Shown: positions 26,121 to 34,568 of the stretch, one piece after another
How positions within the stretch are numbered: the first letter of the stretch is position 1
How the letters are laid out: each line of letters begins with the position of its first letter
DNA from: Spirosoma sordidisoli
GTDB lineage: Bacteria; Bacteroidota; Bacteroidia; Cytophagales; Spirosomataceae
Direction of reading: 5' to 3'
Length of the DNA stretch: 64,000 bases
Assembly (NCBI RefSeq): GCF_004138325.1
Contig: NZ_SBLB01000003.1
Span: 124,001 to 188,000, forward strand
The notes under the pieces: generated by a model
What the model was told of the DNA's origin: nothing
What the model saw: the letters and a program-made list of their open reading frames with translations, nothing else
The model's database searches: none
Made by a program: the position numbers and the translations under genes

Positions 26121-27251
26121 ATGACTTCTTTCACGAAATGGTTCCGGTTAGTGGGCACGCCTTTGTTTGGCCTGTTGCTGTACCTCATTATTTATTACAT
26201 CGACCCGCAGTCGTTCAACCACGCCAGCTACCAAGGGCCCGATGCGTGGCAAACCTACTGCGTTGATATCTGCGTGGCGCTGGGTGGTGCCTATTTACTG
26301 TCGGAAAGCAGCCTTTGGACAACCCACTGGTTAAATAGACGTATGCCCTGGGACCAGAAGCCCATGCTGCGCTTTATAACCCAGTTTGTCGCGCTCGTCT
26401 TCGATAGTGTTCTGATTGTCGGCTTGCTCGTCTGGCTGTTGGTTTTTCTTGAGGACCCGACTTATCAATTTACGGAGGCCGACTGGCTGAGCATTCGCCA
26501 AACGGTGGTTTTTGGCAGTCTGATGGCGCTTTTCCTTAACGCCATTCATACGGGGGCCTACTTTTTCGGGCGGTGGCAGGCATCCCTGCTGGAAACGGAA
26601 CGACTCAAACGGGAGTCGGTCGAGGCTCGCTACGAAGCGCTGAAAAGCCAGCTCGACCCCCATTTTCTGTTCAACAACCTGAATACGCTGACGGCTATTG
26701 TCGAAGAAAGCCCCCGGCAGGCCGTCGATTTTATCGAGAACTTATCGCTGGTGTACCGGTACGTCCTGCAAAAACGCGATCAGACGCTGGTAACCCTCGA
26801 TGAAGAACTTGATCTGGCTCAGGCCTATCTGTACCTGCTCGACAAACGATTCGGGGCCAATCTACAAGCCGAGATCACGATACCGGATCGGTACCGGTCC
26901 TGGCAACTCCCGCCCATGACGCTCCAGTTGCTGCTCGAAAACGCTGTTAAACACAACATCGTCGACCGAACCCGGCCGCTGCGTATTCAACTGACAGTAA
27001 CCGATGGGGGCGAACTGCTCGTTGTGAACAACAAACAAAAGCGCATGACAAGCCCAATGGCCGTTCCAGCCGGGGCTGATTCGCCCGTTGCCGACGACGT
27101 ACCTGTCCCGTCAACGCTGCCCAAGGGCATGCCTTCGGGCGTTGGGTTACGCAACATTCACAACCGCTACCGGCTCTTGAGTGAAAAGCCGCCCGTTGTG
27201 ACCGAGACGGACGAGTTTTTTACCGTTCAACTGTTTTTGTTCAGGCCATGA
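26121..27251 (+). CDS. LytS-type sensor histidine kinase
   Basis: A 376-aa membrane sensor kinase. Four hydrophobic segments occupy the first 150 residues. The His_kinase domain follows, with the phospho-acceptor His181 in QLDPHFLFNNLNTL, and then an ATPase domain with the N-box LLLENAVKHN and a glycine-rich GVGLRNIHNRY. This is the LytS/YehU class that partners with LytTR regulators. Its stop codon overlaps the start of the regulator gene by four bases (ATGA), so the two are a cognate pair. Position in the efflux operon suggests that it senses an envelope signal and controls the pump. Confidence 0.93.
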   Translation: MTSFTKWFRLVGTPLFGLLLYLIIYYIDPQSFNHASYQGPDAWQTYCVDICVALGGAYLLSESSLWTTHWLNRRMPWDQKPMLRFITQFVALVFDSVLIVGLLVWLLVFLEDPTYQFTEADWLSIRQTVVFGSLMALFLNAIHTGAYFFGRWQASLLETERLKRESVEARYEALKSQLDPHFLFNNLNTLTAIVEESPRQAVDFIENLSLVYRYVLQKRDQTLVTLDEELDLAQAYLYLLDKRFGANLQAEITIPDRYRSWQLPPMTLQLLLENAVKHNIVDRTRPLRIQLTVTDGGELLVVNNKQKRMTSPMAVPAGADSPVADDVPVPSTLPKGMPSGVGLRNIHNRYRLLSEKPPVVTETDEFFTVQLFLFRP

Positions 27252-28009
27252 CCGCACTCATTATCGAAGACGAACAACCGGCTGCCCGGCGACTGGCCCG
27301 TCTGTTGGCCGATGCGGATTCGACGATTCTGATCGGCCCCGTACTGGAAAGTGTGACCGAGGCTGTGACCTATTTGCAAACCAGCGCCCACCCGGACCTG
27401 TTGTTCAGTGATATTCAGCTGTCCGACGGACTCAGCTTCGAGGTGTTCCGGCAGGTCGAGCCGCGCTGCCCTATCATCTTTACCACAGCCTACGATGAAT
27501 ATGCCGTGCAGGCGTTCAAACTCAATTCGCTGGATTACCTGCTCAAACCCATTGTGCCCCGTGAGCTGGAAGCGGCTTTGACCAAGTTCAGAAAGACAAT
27601 CGGTCCGGCCGCGCCTTCAGCCCTTGACTATGGCCAGTTGGTTCAGGCACTCAACCAATCACAGCGGACGTATCGCCAGCGGTTTCTCGTTTCCTACCGA
27701 GATATGTACCGGGCCATTCCGACCCGTGAAGTGGCGTACTTTTATTCGGAAAACAAGATTACCCGGCTCGTATGCCCCGATAACAAATGGTTTCCCATCC
27801 CGGAAACCCTGGAAGAACTAGTCGATCAGCTCGACCCCCGCCTGTTCTTTCGGGCCAGTCGGCAGTGCATTGTCGGTATCGAAAGCATCACCGCCATCCA
27901 TAAACATTTCAACGGTCGGTTGAAACTCGACCTAACGCCCTCCGCCCCGGAAGAGGTATTTATCAGCCGCGACCGAGCCGAAGCGCTCAAAGTATGGTTG
28001 AATCAATGA
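27248..28009 (+). CDS. LytTR-family response regulator
   Basis: A 253-aa DNA-binding regulator. The receiver domain (1-120) has phospho-Asp55 in LLFSDIQLSD and the conserved Lys in LLKPIV. The LytTR domain (about 145-250) has the family pattern around REVAYFYSENKITRLV and FFRASRQCIVGIESI. It is partnered with the preceding LytS kinase. I looked for 21-bp-spaced LytTR repeats upstream of the adaptor gene at 19.8 kb and found none that are convincing. The end of this gene is also the last intact gene before the remnant region. Confidence 0.94.
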   Translation: MTALIIEDEQPAARRLARLLADADSTILIGPVLESVTEAVTYLQTSAHPDLLFSDIQLSDGLSFEVFRQVEPRCPIIFTTAYDEYAVQAFKLNSLDYLLKPIVPRELEAALTKFRKTIGPAAPSALDYGQLVQALNQSQRTYRQRFLVSYRDMYRAIPTREVAYFYSENKITRLVCPDNKWFPIPETLEELVDQLDPRLFFRASRQCIVGIESITAIHKHFNGRLKLDLTPSAPEEVFISRDRAEALKVWLNQ

Positions 28010-28119
28010 GCGATGAATTCAGTACCCATTTCGGCCGACTGGCAAATCAGTGACTACTATTGGGAGCACGAGCTACGGGTATACAGGCCTGTCAAAATGC
28101 GCGTGGTCCTGGTCTCTTC

Positions 28120-29094
28120 TAGGTTGACCGGAACATGGTGGCCAATCCGTTTTTCCGGCTGGCTAATGAAGACAGCCGGGGCGTGTACGTGCCCCCCTGG
28201 CATCGATGCCATCGAGTGGCGTGGGCGACTGGCAGCAAGGGCGTATCAGTAACCGACTGGGCCGGGTGCTGGAGCTGAACAGCGACGGCAAAGTAAATCA
28301 GTTTGCCGTCGTGGCCGATGCTACCTGGCAGTACTTCCGCGATGGCGAAATTACGGCCAGCTACACCTGGAACGACACCCGCGACAACACGTCTTTTCAC
28401 GGAAACGTGGCCAACACGGCTACGTTGGTACAACTCGTAAAAGATGATCCGCGAAACCTCGGTACCCTTACGTATTCCGACAATCACTTCCGAAACAAAG
28501 TCGTGTTCTACGGAACATTGCCGTCTTTCTTCGGCATCACGCTGGGCGTTCGCTATACGGGTATTGGCGGAACGCGCTACTCGCTGCTGTCGGGTGGTAA
28601 CACCAACGCCGATTTTGTGGGAACCAATGACCTGGCCTACGTTTTTGACCGCAACAGCCCGGAATTGCCGGCCAACGTGCGCGCCGGCCTGCAGGCACTG
28701 CTTGATAACCCCGACGCCAGCCAGAGCCTGAAAGACTATATCAACACGTATTCGGGTCGGATTGCCCAGCGCAACGGAGGTATCAACGGTTTCTTCGGCG
28801 TAGTCGACATTCGGGCGCTGAAGCGGTTCCGGATTCACAAAACCCACGCCATCGAGGTATCGGCCGATATCTTTAACTTCGCCAACCTGCTCAACCGAAA
28901 CCGGGGTACCAACCGGTCGCTGGGTTCGCAGGTCCTGTATGCACTGGGCGTTCCGGCGGCTACTGGCAATGCGGCCTTACCAGGTTTTTCTCAGGCTACC
29001 CAGCAATACAACTACCGGGTCAACAACTCGGGGGGCCGTTACGCCCTCGGGCGATCCGTTCCAGGTTCAGCTGGGCGCCCGCTATAGTTTTTAG
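28120..29094 (+). pseudogene. Remnant of an Oar-like TonB-dependent receptor (3' part, frameshifted)
   Basis: Only about the last third of an outer-membrane Oar-like receptor (normally about 1000-1100 aa) remains. Readable pieces are VANPFFRLANEDSRGVY in one frame (from about 28138), IDAI in a second (28202), and from about 28206 a third frame with long stretches of barrel sequence (for example GINGFFGVVDIRALKRF). Near the end, six G at 29030-29035 shift the frame. With five G the frame would continue to the expected GARYSF tail and stop at 29094; as it stands it ends at 29087. No start, signal peptide, plug domain or first half is present. Confidence 0.8.
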
Positions 29095-29130
29095 TCGTTA
29101 CCTGTTACCCATTACGAATTCACCAAAGCC

Positions 29131-29168
29131 GTCTACCGCCCCTGACTTAGCGGCCCGGGGCGGTAGAC
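29131..29168 (+). terminator. Hairpin between receptor and phosphodiesterase remnants
   Basis: A 12-bp perfect stem (GTCTACCGCCCC at 29131-29142 with 29157-29168) follows the receptor remnant and precedes the phosphodiesterase fragment. It was probably the receptor gene terminator or an attenuator. Confidence 0.5.
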
Positions 29169-29197
29169 GCTTTGACTGACGAACCAGCCAGCCAATC

Positions 29198-29638
29198 ATG
29201 AAAACCGGATTAATTGCCAGCCTTCTTTTCTGGACAAACTTACTCTGGGCGCAGCCCAAACTCGAGCGGCAGGGGCACCGGGGCGCGCGGGGGCTCGTGC
29301 CGGAGAATACCATCCCGGCCATAAAAAAAGCCCTCGACCTGGGCGTGCAGACGCTCGAACTCGATGTAGTTATTTCGAAAGACAATCAGGTGCTCGTATC
29401 GCACGACCCCTACATGTCGGCTGATATAGCCACCAAACCTGACGGAACCCCCGTAACGGCCGGCGAGCAGAAGTCGATCAACCTGTACCAGCTTACCTAC
29501 GACCAGATCAAACCGTTCGACGTGGGCAGTAAACCGCACCCGCAGTTTCCGGACCAGCAGAAAATACGAACCTACAAGCCCCTGCTGGCTGAACTGATCG
29601 ACTCGGTAGAGACCTACGCGATTTCGGAAAAGAAGTAG
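29198..29638 (+). pseudogene. Truncated glycerophosphodiester phosphodiesterase (5' half)
   Basis: A 146-aa frame that starts like a secreted glycerophosphodiester phosphodiesterase: signal peptide, then the active-site motif GHRGARGLVPENT, the metal Glu/Asp in LELDVVIS and the second His in VSHDP. The family is about 280-320 aa, so roughly the second half of the TIM barrel is missing. The frame ends after DSVETYAISEKK with no homologous continuation downstream. It cannot fold as a full barrel and is very likely inactive. It follows the receptor remnant and stops 155 bp short of the 3' end of tRNA-Leu. Confidence 0.75.
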
Positions 29639-29741
29639 ACTCATTCACAGATCTCTAAGTAGCGTATTAACTTCATTATGCGGCTATCTATCTGAGAAAA
29701 GCGAATACAGGACTGGTCTATGCAGTTGTTGTAACCCCCTA
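29639..29741. other. Unassigned DNA between remnant and tRNA-Leu
   Basis: About 100 bp with no recognisable coding sequence. It contains the breakpoint where the phosphodiesterase homology stops. No integrase, insertion sequence or clear duplicated tRNA end was found. Confidence 0.4.
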
Positions 29742-29787
29742 TAAACAGACAAGCACTTACAAATAAATGTAAGTGCTTGTCTGTTTA
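29742..29787 (-). terminator. tRNA-Leu terminator, 20-bp perfect hairpin
   Basis: TAAACAGACAAGCACTTACA at 29742-29761 is perfectly inverted at 29768-29787 around a six-base loop, five bases beyond the tRNA 3' end. The run of A/T at the outer ends fits a terminator working from either side. Confidence 0.75.
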
Positions 29788-29792
29788 CTTTG

Positions 29793-29874
29793 TGACCACG
29801 GGGAGACTCGAACTCCCATGCCTTGCAGCACCACCCCCTCAAGATGGCGTGTCTACCAGTTTCACCACGTGGCC
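29793..29874 (-). tRNA. tRNA-Leu (anticodon GAG)
   Basis: An 82-nt class II tRNA. The seven-base acceptor stem (GGCCACG with CGTGGTC, one G-U pair), the D arm with GGTAGA, the anticodon stem CCATC/GGTGG with loop TTGAGGG (anticodon GAG, reading CUC/CUU), the long variable arm and the T arm with TTCGAGT are all present. CCA is not encoded. Its 3' end faces the truncated genes. Confidence 0.95.
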
Positions 29875-30025
29875 AAAACGTGATTGCGGGTGCAAAGATA
29901 GCTTTTTACTAATTCGAAGCAAAAGACAGCTCTGAAAGTTTCTCTTTTTTAGGCCGATTCAAGGCATTTACCGCCTTTTTTCGTAAATTTATCCTTCTAA
30001 ATCAATTGTAATCGCCTACGACATT

Positions 30026-30448
30026 ATGGCACTTGAATTAATAGGAAAACTCGTCAAAGTCCTGCCCGAAGTAACGGGTCAGGGCAAAAATGGCCCCTGG
30101 AACAAGCAGGAATTTGTAATCGAAACCCTTGACAGCCAATATCCTAAAAAAGTATGTCTGACAGCTTGGGGAGAGAAGGCCAGCGATCTGAAGCAGTTTG
30201 CGGATGGCGATACGCTCAAGGCAACCTTCAGTGCCGAATCGCGCGAGTACAATGATCGCTGGTACACCGAATTGCGGGCTTTCCGGATCGAGTTGACCGA
30301 GGGTGATGGCGCTGGGGCGCCCGCTCCGGGTTACGCTGCTCCGGCGGGTCGCCCGGCGCAGGCGTCTCGTCCGGCTCAGCCATCCCAGCCCGCCGGTATG
30401 CCGTTCAACACCACATTCGACGACGAAAGCAACGATCTGCCCTTCTAA
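30026..30448 (+). CDS. DUF3127 OB-fold protein with SSB-like acidic tail
   Basis: A 140-aa protein of the Bacteroidota family DUF3127. The first 95 residues fit the family (opening MALELIGKLVKVLPEVTG, then PKKVCLTAWGEKA and ESREYNDRWYTELRAF), an OB-like beta fold. A Pro/Ala/Gly-rich linker (about 97-125) leads to an acidic tail ending DDESNDLPF. Linker and tail mimic the C-terminal tip of single-stranded DNA-binding protein, which ends in DIPF and recruits repair and replication proteins. Biochemical function is not established. TAAATTTA at 29984 may be its -7 element. It is followed by a 31-bp hairpin. Confidence 0.85.
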   Translation: MALELIGKLVKVLPEVTGQGKNGPWNKQEFVIETLDSQYPKKVCLTAWGEKASDLKQFADGDTLKATFSAESREYNDRWYTELRAFRIELTEGDGAGAPAPGYAAPAGRPAQASRPAQPSQPAGMPFNTTFDDESNDLPF

Positions 30449-30455
30449 GTCTAGT

Positions 30456-30521
30456 CAAGAAAAACGGGGAGAAAAAGAAAGGAAGTCTGGACTTCCTTTC
30501 TTTTTCTCCCCGTTTTTCTTG
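30456..30521. terminator. 31-bp perfect hairpin, shared terminator
   Basis: The arms 30456-30486 and 30491-30521 are perfect complements around a CTGG loop. It lies between the DUF3127 gene (plus) and tRNA-Lys (minus), which converge. The right arm reaches into the CCA end of the tRNA gene. Confidence 0.8.
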
Positions 30522-30522
30522 G

Positions 30523-30595
30523 TGATCCGGCTGGGATTCGAACCCAGGACCCATACATTAAAAGTGTATTGCTCTACCAGCTGAGCTACCAGATC
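30523..30595 (-). tRNA. tRNA-Lys (anticodon UUU)
   Basis: A 73-nt tRNA with acceptor stem GATCTGG/CCGGATC, a standard D arm (TAGCTCAGCTGGTAGAGC), anticodon stem ATACA/TGTAT with loop CTTTTAA (anticodon TTT), and a T arm with GGTTCGAATCC. The bases right after the discriminator A read CCA (30520-30522), so CCA may be encoded. Confidence 0.96.
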
Positions 30596-30653
30596 GGATG
30601 CCAGAATCGACCTTGTTCGACCAACGCCTTTTCCTTTATCGCGGTGCAAAAGT

Positions 30654-31388
30654 ATGGCCTTATTTGATTCAATACAAGCCCTGCTCCTAAAAATAAGCCT
30701 ATTCCTGGCTGTAATGGCGTATTCGTGCCTGACCCGGGCCGATTCATTACACCAGGCTGATTCGCTGTTTGCCGCTGGCGATCAGGCCGCTGCGGCTGTT
30801 CAGTACGAAAGTGCGCTGGCCGATGGACACACGGCAACAGATGCCATGTTATTGAAATTAGCGAGTGCGTATGAGCAGCAACAGGACGTATCCCGGTTGT
30901 TGTACTACCTGCAGGTTTACTTTGATCGGCACCCCGACGATGCCGTTTTGCTCAAGATGAACGAAATCGCCCGGGCCAACAACCTGCATGGGTACGAGAC
31001 TGACGATCTGAATTATTTTTATCTCTTCTACCGAAAATACAGTCTCTACGTCCTGCTGTTTCTGCTGGTTCCCGCCGGGTATGTGTTCGGGGTTATCCTG
31101 GTAAAGGCACTGCGTCGGCAGCCAACCCCGCAACGGCAGAAATGGGTTCTGACGGGGTATCTGTTGATACTACTGGCTTTTGTAAACCTGCCCGAAGGTG
31201 TTCAGTCGGGTATTACCAGTACCGATCGGGTATTGCTCCGGACAGCCCCGTCGGCCGCAGCTTCGGTTGCCGAAGTCATTGGGCGGGGGCATAAGGTCAA
31301 CATCCTGGGGCAAAAAGATATCTACCTGCGGGTGTTCTGGAACAACCAGCTCTATTACATCCGGCGCGATAACGTCTGGATCATTTAA
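30654..31388 (+). CDS. BatE-like membrane protein with TPR and SH3-type domains
   Basis: A 244-aa protein with a signal peptide or first helix, a short TPR region (about 32-110, ADSLFAAGDQAAAAVQYESAL), two membrane helices (about 129-150 and 164-182), and a C-terminal bacterial SH3 domain (about 190-244, RVLLRTAPSAAASVAEVIGRG). This order matches BatE of the aerotolerance (Bat) operon, but no other bat gene adjoins, so I give no gene symbol. It may be an orphan or paralogue. It starts at the ATG at 30654, 58 bp from the 5' end of tRNA-Lys, transcribed away from it. Confidence 0.75.
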   Translation: MALFDSIQALLLKISLFLAVMAYSCLTRADSLHQADSLFAAGDQAAAAVQYESALADGHTATDAMLLKLASAYEQQQDVSRLLYYLQVYFDRHPDDAVLLKMNEIARANNLHGYETDDLNYFYLFYRKYSLYVLLFLLVPAGYVFGVILVKALRRQPTPQRQKWVLTGYLLILLAFVNLPEGVQSGITSTDRVLLRTAPSAAASVAEVIGRGHKVNILGQKDIYLRVFWNNQLYYIRRDNVWII

Positions 31389-31413
31389 CTGCCCGCTTTC
31401 GCGCACCACCCAG

Positions 31414-32223
31414 TTACTTTTTCAGGGGCGAATCTTTCTCTTTGGCCAGGGTATTGTAAACCAGCTTGTCCATTAGGCTGGGTAGCCATTTATTCAGAAA
31501 TACGGTGAATTTGCCCTGGGTTGTCAGGATCAGCTCGCGCTTCCGTTGCCGGACGGCCCGCAGAATATGTTCAGCGCATTCTTCGGCGGTCATCATGCTG
31601 CCCTCATCGCGCATGGTCTCCCCAACGACCTGACCCTGAGCCCCGAGGGCGGCAAAGCGGATGTTGGACGCCGTAAAACCCGGGCAAGCCGTCAGAACAT
31701 GCACCCCGGTATGTAAAAGTTCGGTACGCACGGCTTCCAGAAATCCGTTCATGGCAAACTTGGAGGCCGAATAGCCAGCGCGTACGGGCAGACCCCGGTA
31801 GCCCGCTATGGACGAGATTCCCACAATGGACCCCTTAGCCTGAATGATATGGGGAAGCGCGTAACGGGTGGCATATACAGTTCCCATGAAGTTGATGTCC
31901 ATCACCTTCTGGATAACGGCCGGATCGGTATCGATCAGCATGGACCGCATCGAGATGCCCGCGTTATTAATGAGAATGTCCAGACGGCCGAGCTGGGCTA
32001 TGGTCTGCTCGATGAGCCGTTTCACATCGGCTTCAACGCTTACATCGGCCACCAGGGCCAGGGTGTTGATATTGGCTTGCCGAAGCTCATCGGCCACGGC
32101 CTGGATCGCCGTATTGGTACGGGCGCAGATAACGACAGAAGCACCTTCGCGCCCGAAAGCAAAAGCGAGCGCCCGGCCAATGCCCGAAGAGGCACCGGTA
32201 ATCAAGACTACAGTGTTGTTCAT
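31414..32223 (-). CDS. Short-chain dehydrogenase/reductase
   Basis: A 269-aa NAD(P)-dependent oxidoreductase of the classical SDR family. The cofactor motif TGASSGIG (9-16), the NNAG strand motif near 89, and the catalytic Ser and Tyr-Lys (GISSIAGYRG, then YSASK) are all present. An Arg after the second strand (ICART) favours NADP. The C-terminal extension with basic and hydrophobic residues is common in membrane-associated SDRs of this type. The substrate cannot be inferred. The gene is 28 bp downstream of the gliding-type protein gene on the same strand and may be cotranscribed with it. Confidence 0.92.
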   Translation of the reverse strand: MNNTVVLITGASSGIGRALAFAFGREGASVVICARTNTAIQAVADELRQANINTLALVADVSVEADVKRLIEQTIAQLGRLDILINNAGISMRSMLIDTDPAVIQKVMDINFMGTVYATRYALPHIIQAKGSIVGISSIAGYRGLPVRAGYSASKFAMNGFLEAVRTELLHTGVHVLTACPGFTASNIRFAALGAQGQVVGETMRDEGSMMTAEECAEHILRAVRQRKRELILTTQGKFTVFLNKWLPSLMDKLVYNTLAKEKDSPLKK

Positions 32224-32251
32224 ATACAGGGCAAAAATAGGTAATTCGCCA

Positions 32252-34498
32252 TTACCGAATCAGCGAGAGTGGCCCTTTGAACGTACGTTTGCTGGTCTGA
32301 ATGAAGTAATAGTACGTGCCTACCGGGGCGTCGGTACCGTACCATCTGAATTTCGGATCGGTCGATGTGAAGATGGTTTTCCCCCAGCGGTTGGCAATTT
32401 CGACGGATATAAACTGCTCGCTACAGGCGTTTTGAGGCATGTCCTTGACGGCAAAAAAATCGTTGTACCCGTCACCGTTGGGCGTAAATACGTTCGGCAC
32501 AACAATCGTAGCGGTCAGGGATGGGTCGAGGAGCCGAAACGTGACCGTGGTTGTGGCGGTACGATTGGGCTGACACGACCGGTCATCCGCTGCGAAGTCG
32601 ACCACGTAGGTGGCTTCGGGTTTGCCGGCCAGTAGCTCGCAGGTGGGTTTCCAGTCGAACGCCGACTGTAGGGTAGGGGTACCGGTTTTGTTGGAAAAAG
32701 TCATGCCTACGGCTTTCATATCAAAACCCCGGCCGGTGCCGGTCATGTACAGAATATCCCGATCCGGATCGGTGGCCAGCACGTCGAAGGTAGACCGGCC
32801 GGCGGTATCGCTGGGAGTCACCACCAGATCAACGACCGGCTGGTTCAGGGTTGTCTGGATGGCGGGGGGCTGGCTGGGAGTGCCCGTGGCGGTCAGCACG
32901 ACGCTGACGGTATCGCTCAGGTTGCGGTTGCAGCGGGTATCCGTTACGATGAAATCGACGATATACGTGTCCTGCGCCGTTTGCACACAGGTGGGTTTCC
33001 AGGTGAACGGTTGCGACACGTTACCGACACCCGACGCCGAGCCGAAGGACATGCCGGCCTGCGCCAGCGTAAACCCGCGCCCCACGGCCTGGATCGAAAT
33101 ATTATCATTGTCTTTATCAGTCCCGAAGGCGTTGAAAGTGAGTGAAGACCCCACTGTTACCCGGCTTTGATCGGGCCGCAGGTCGGTGCCGGCTTCGGGT
33201 CGGTTGTTGTTCGAGGGAATGATGTTGAGCCGGATGCTGAGGGTATCGCTCAGCCCCTGTGGGCAGCCTTCGTCCGTTGCCCGCACGAGCAGGGTAAACG
33301 GGCGTCCGTCGCCCCCCACGCACCGGCCGAAGCAGAACTTGGCCTGTAGCGTATCCTGCCCGGTTCGGGTGAGTAACTCACCCGGGTTCAGTGTAAGCCC
33401 GGGCAAGGATCCGCTCATGTTGGTGATTGTAATCCGCTGATTCGGGTTGATGTCGGTAACGAACAGGCTCAGGCAGTTTGTGTCTTTTTCGGTTATCGTC
33501 AACACTGTTCCTTCTTTGTAGAACGCCGTCTGACCGTCGGGCCGAAAAAGCAGCTGAGGGGCGTCATTTTTGGGGCAGTCGACGACTTTCAGCTGAAAAT
33601 CGCGCCGGACGCGGCCAATCTGCCGGCCATTCCGGTACTCGGTTACCTCAACGGAGAACACATAAAGACCCTGCCGGTCGGCGGTGACGCTGAGCACTCC
33701 GGTTCTGGGGTTAACCTGCAAAGGAACTGACCCCGGAATCTGGTTTTGCTGACCAACCCCGCTGACCCACTGAACAGGCGGGTATGGCCCGGCATAGGCA
33801 ATCGGCTGATTCGACAGGCCCGGGTTCGGTAGCGCCCGGGTGCTGAACCCGTTATAGGGCGTCACCATCGCATAAGCCAGGCTATCACCGTCCGGATCGC
33901 GGGCGCTGAAATCGAAGGTGAAGGGGCGGTTGATGCAGATATAGTCGCCTTTGGCCACGGTAAACACGGGCGACGAGTTGGTATAGGGAGCGTTGCCGGC
34001 GGTAAAGGGAGCCGGAAATTCGAGGTAAAAGGTTGACCCCGCCCCGCCCGGATCAACAATATTGCTGATCGTGCCATTGCGACAGCAGCGCTCCCAGCTC
34101 ATGTAGTACCCGCCCGCGTCGTTGAAGGTTTGCGGAAAAGTGGCGTCGGTACTGTAGCGAATCAGGCGGGTGCGCAGATCCTGGCGCGAACAGGTCGGGC
34201 TGGTGTAGTTGACAAACTGACTGGTAACCCGGAAGAGCTGTATACTTCCCTGCAGGGCGTTGTCGCGTTTCCGAAAAATATAAACGACCGCGCTTTGGTC
34301 TTCGGCCCCCACATCGCCGTTGATATCGTCGAAATACAGGTTCAGGTTAAACCGGTGACTAAAGGCGCTGTTGGGCCCCAGCTTCTGTAATTCCAGCTCG
34401 CCACCGACAATGTGCGTGGCTGAAGTCATATGGCTGACAATCAGTGATAAACCCGTAACGAACAGCACAACCCAGAAACGACAGTACAGATTCAGCAT
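32252..34498 (-). CDS. Secreted protein with gliding-motility (T9SS type B) C-terminal domain
   Basis: A 748-aa protein with an N-terminal signal peptide (hydrophobic 8-26, then SATHIVGGELE). Several beta-sandwich repeats follow, each with a VTDxxCN- or ATDEGCP-type motif and an RLNII/VVLTATG-like strand. The last 85 residues are the gliding-motility-associated C-terminal domain (VPNVFTPNGDGYNDFF, then NRWGKTIF and GTYYYFI), the sorting signal for type IX secretion and surface attachment. It is probably a cell-surface adhesin or structural protein, since no enzyme motif is seen. It is divergent from rlmD, with only 70 bp between the starts. Confidence 0.9.
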   Translation of the reverse strand: MLNLYCRFWVVLFVTGLSLIVSHMTSATHIVGGELELQKLGPNSAFSHRFNLNLYFDDINGDVGAEDQSAVVYIFRKRDNALQGSIQLFRVTSQFVNYTSPTCSRQDLRTRLIRYSTDATFPQTFNDAGGYYMSWERCCRNGTISNIVDPGGAGSTFYLEFPAPFTAGNAPYTNSSPVFTVAKGDYICINRPFTFDFSARDPDGDSLAYAMVTPYNGFSTRALPNPGLSNQPIAYAGPYPPVQWVSGVGQQNQIPGSVPLQVNPRTGVLSVTADRQGLYVFSVEVTEYRNGRQIGRVRRDFQLKVVDCPKNDAPQLLFRPDGQTAFYKEGTVLTITEKDTNCLSLFVTDINPNQRITITNMSGSLPGLTLNPGELLTRTGQDTLQAKFCFGRCVGGDGRPFTLLVRATDEGCPQGLSDTLSIRLNIIPSNNNRPEAGTDLRPDQSRVTVGSSLTFNAFGTDKDNDNISIQAVGRGFTLAQAGMSFGSASGVGNVSQPFTWKPTCVQTAQDTYIVDFIVTDTRCNRNLSDTVSVVLTATGTPSQPPAIQTTLNQPVVDLVVTPSDTAGRSTFDVLATDPDRDILYMTGTGRGFDMKAVGMTFSNKTGTPTLQSAFDWKPTCELLAGKPEATYVVDFAADDRSCQPNRTATTTVTFRLLDPSLTATIVVPNVFTPNGDGYNDFFAVKDMPQNACSEQFISVEIANRWGKTIFTSTDPKFRWYGTDAPVGTYYYFIQTSKRTFKGPLSLIR

Positions 34499-34568
34499 AG
34501 ACAGAAACGATTCGGCAGTGAGACCGTCCGAAAACGGCTGCTTAAATTAGCAGTTTTTAAAGACATTC

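Noticed and set aside
28013..28252. A 79-codon frame directly after the LytTR regulator
   Set aside because: Its end reads receptor remnant sequence in a wrong frame; it is better explained as part of the decayed region.
29639..29800. An attachment site at tRNA-Leu
   Set aside because: No integrase and no repeated tRNA end is in the window, so I report only the scar.
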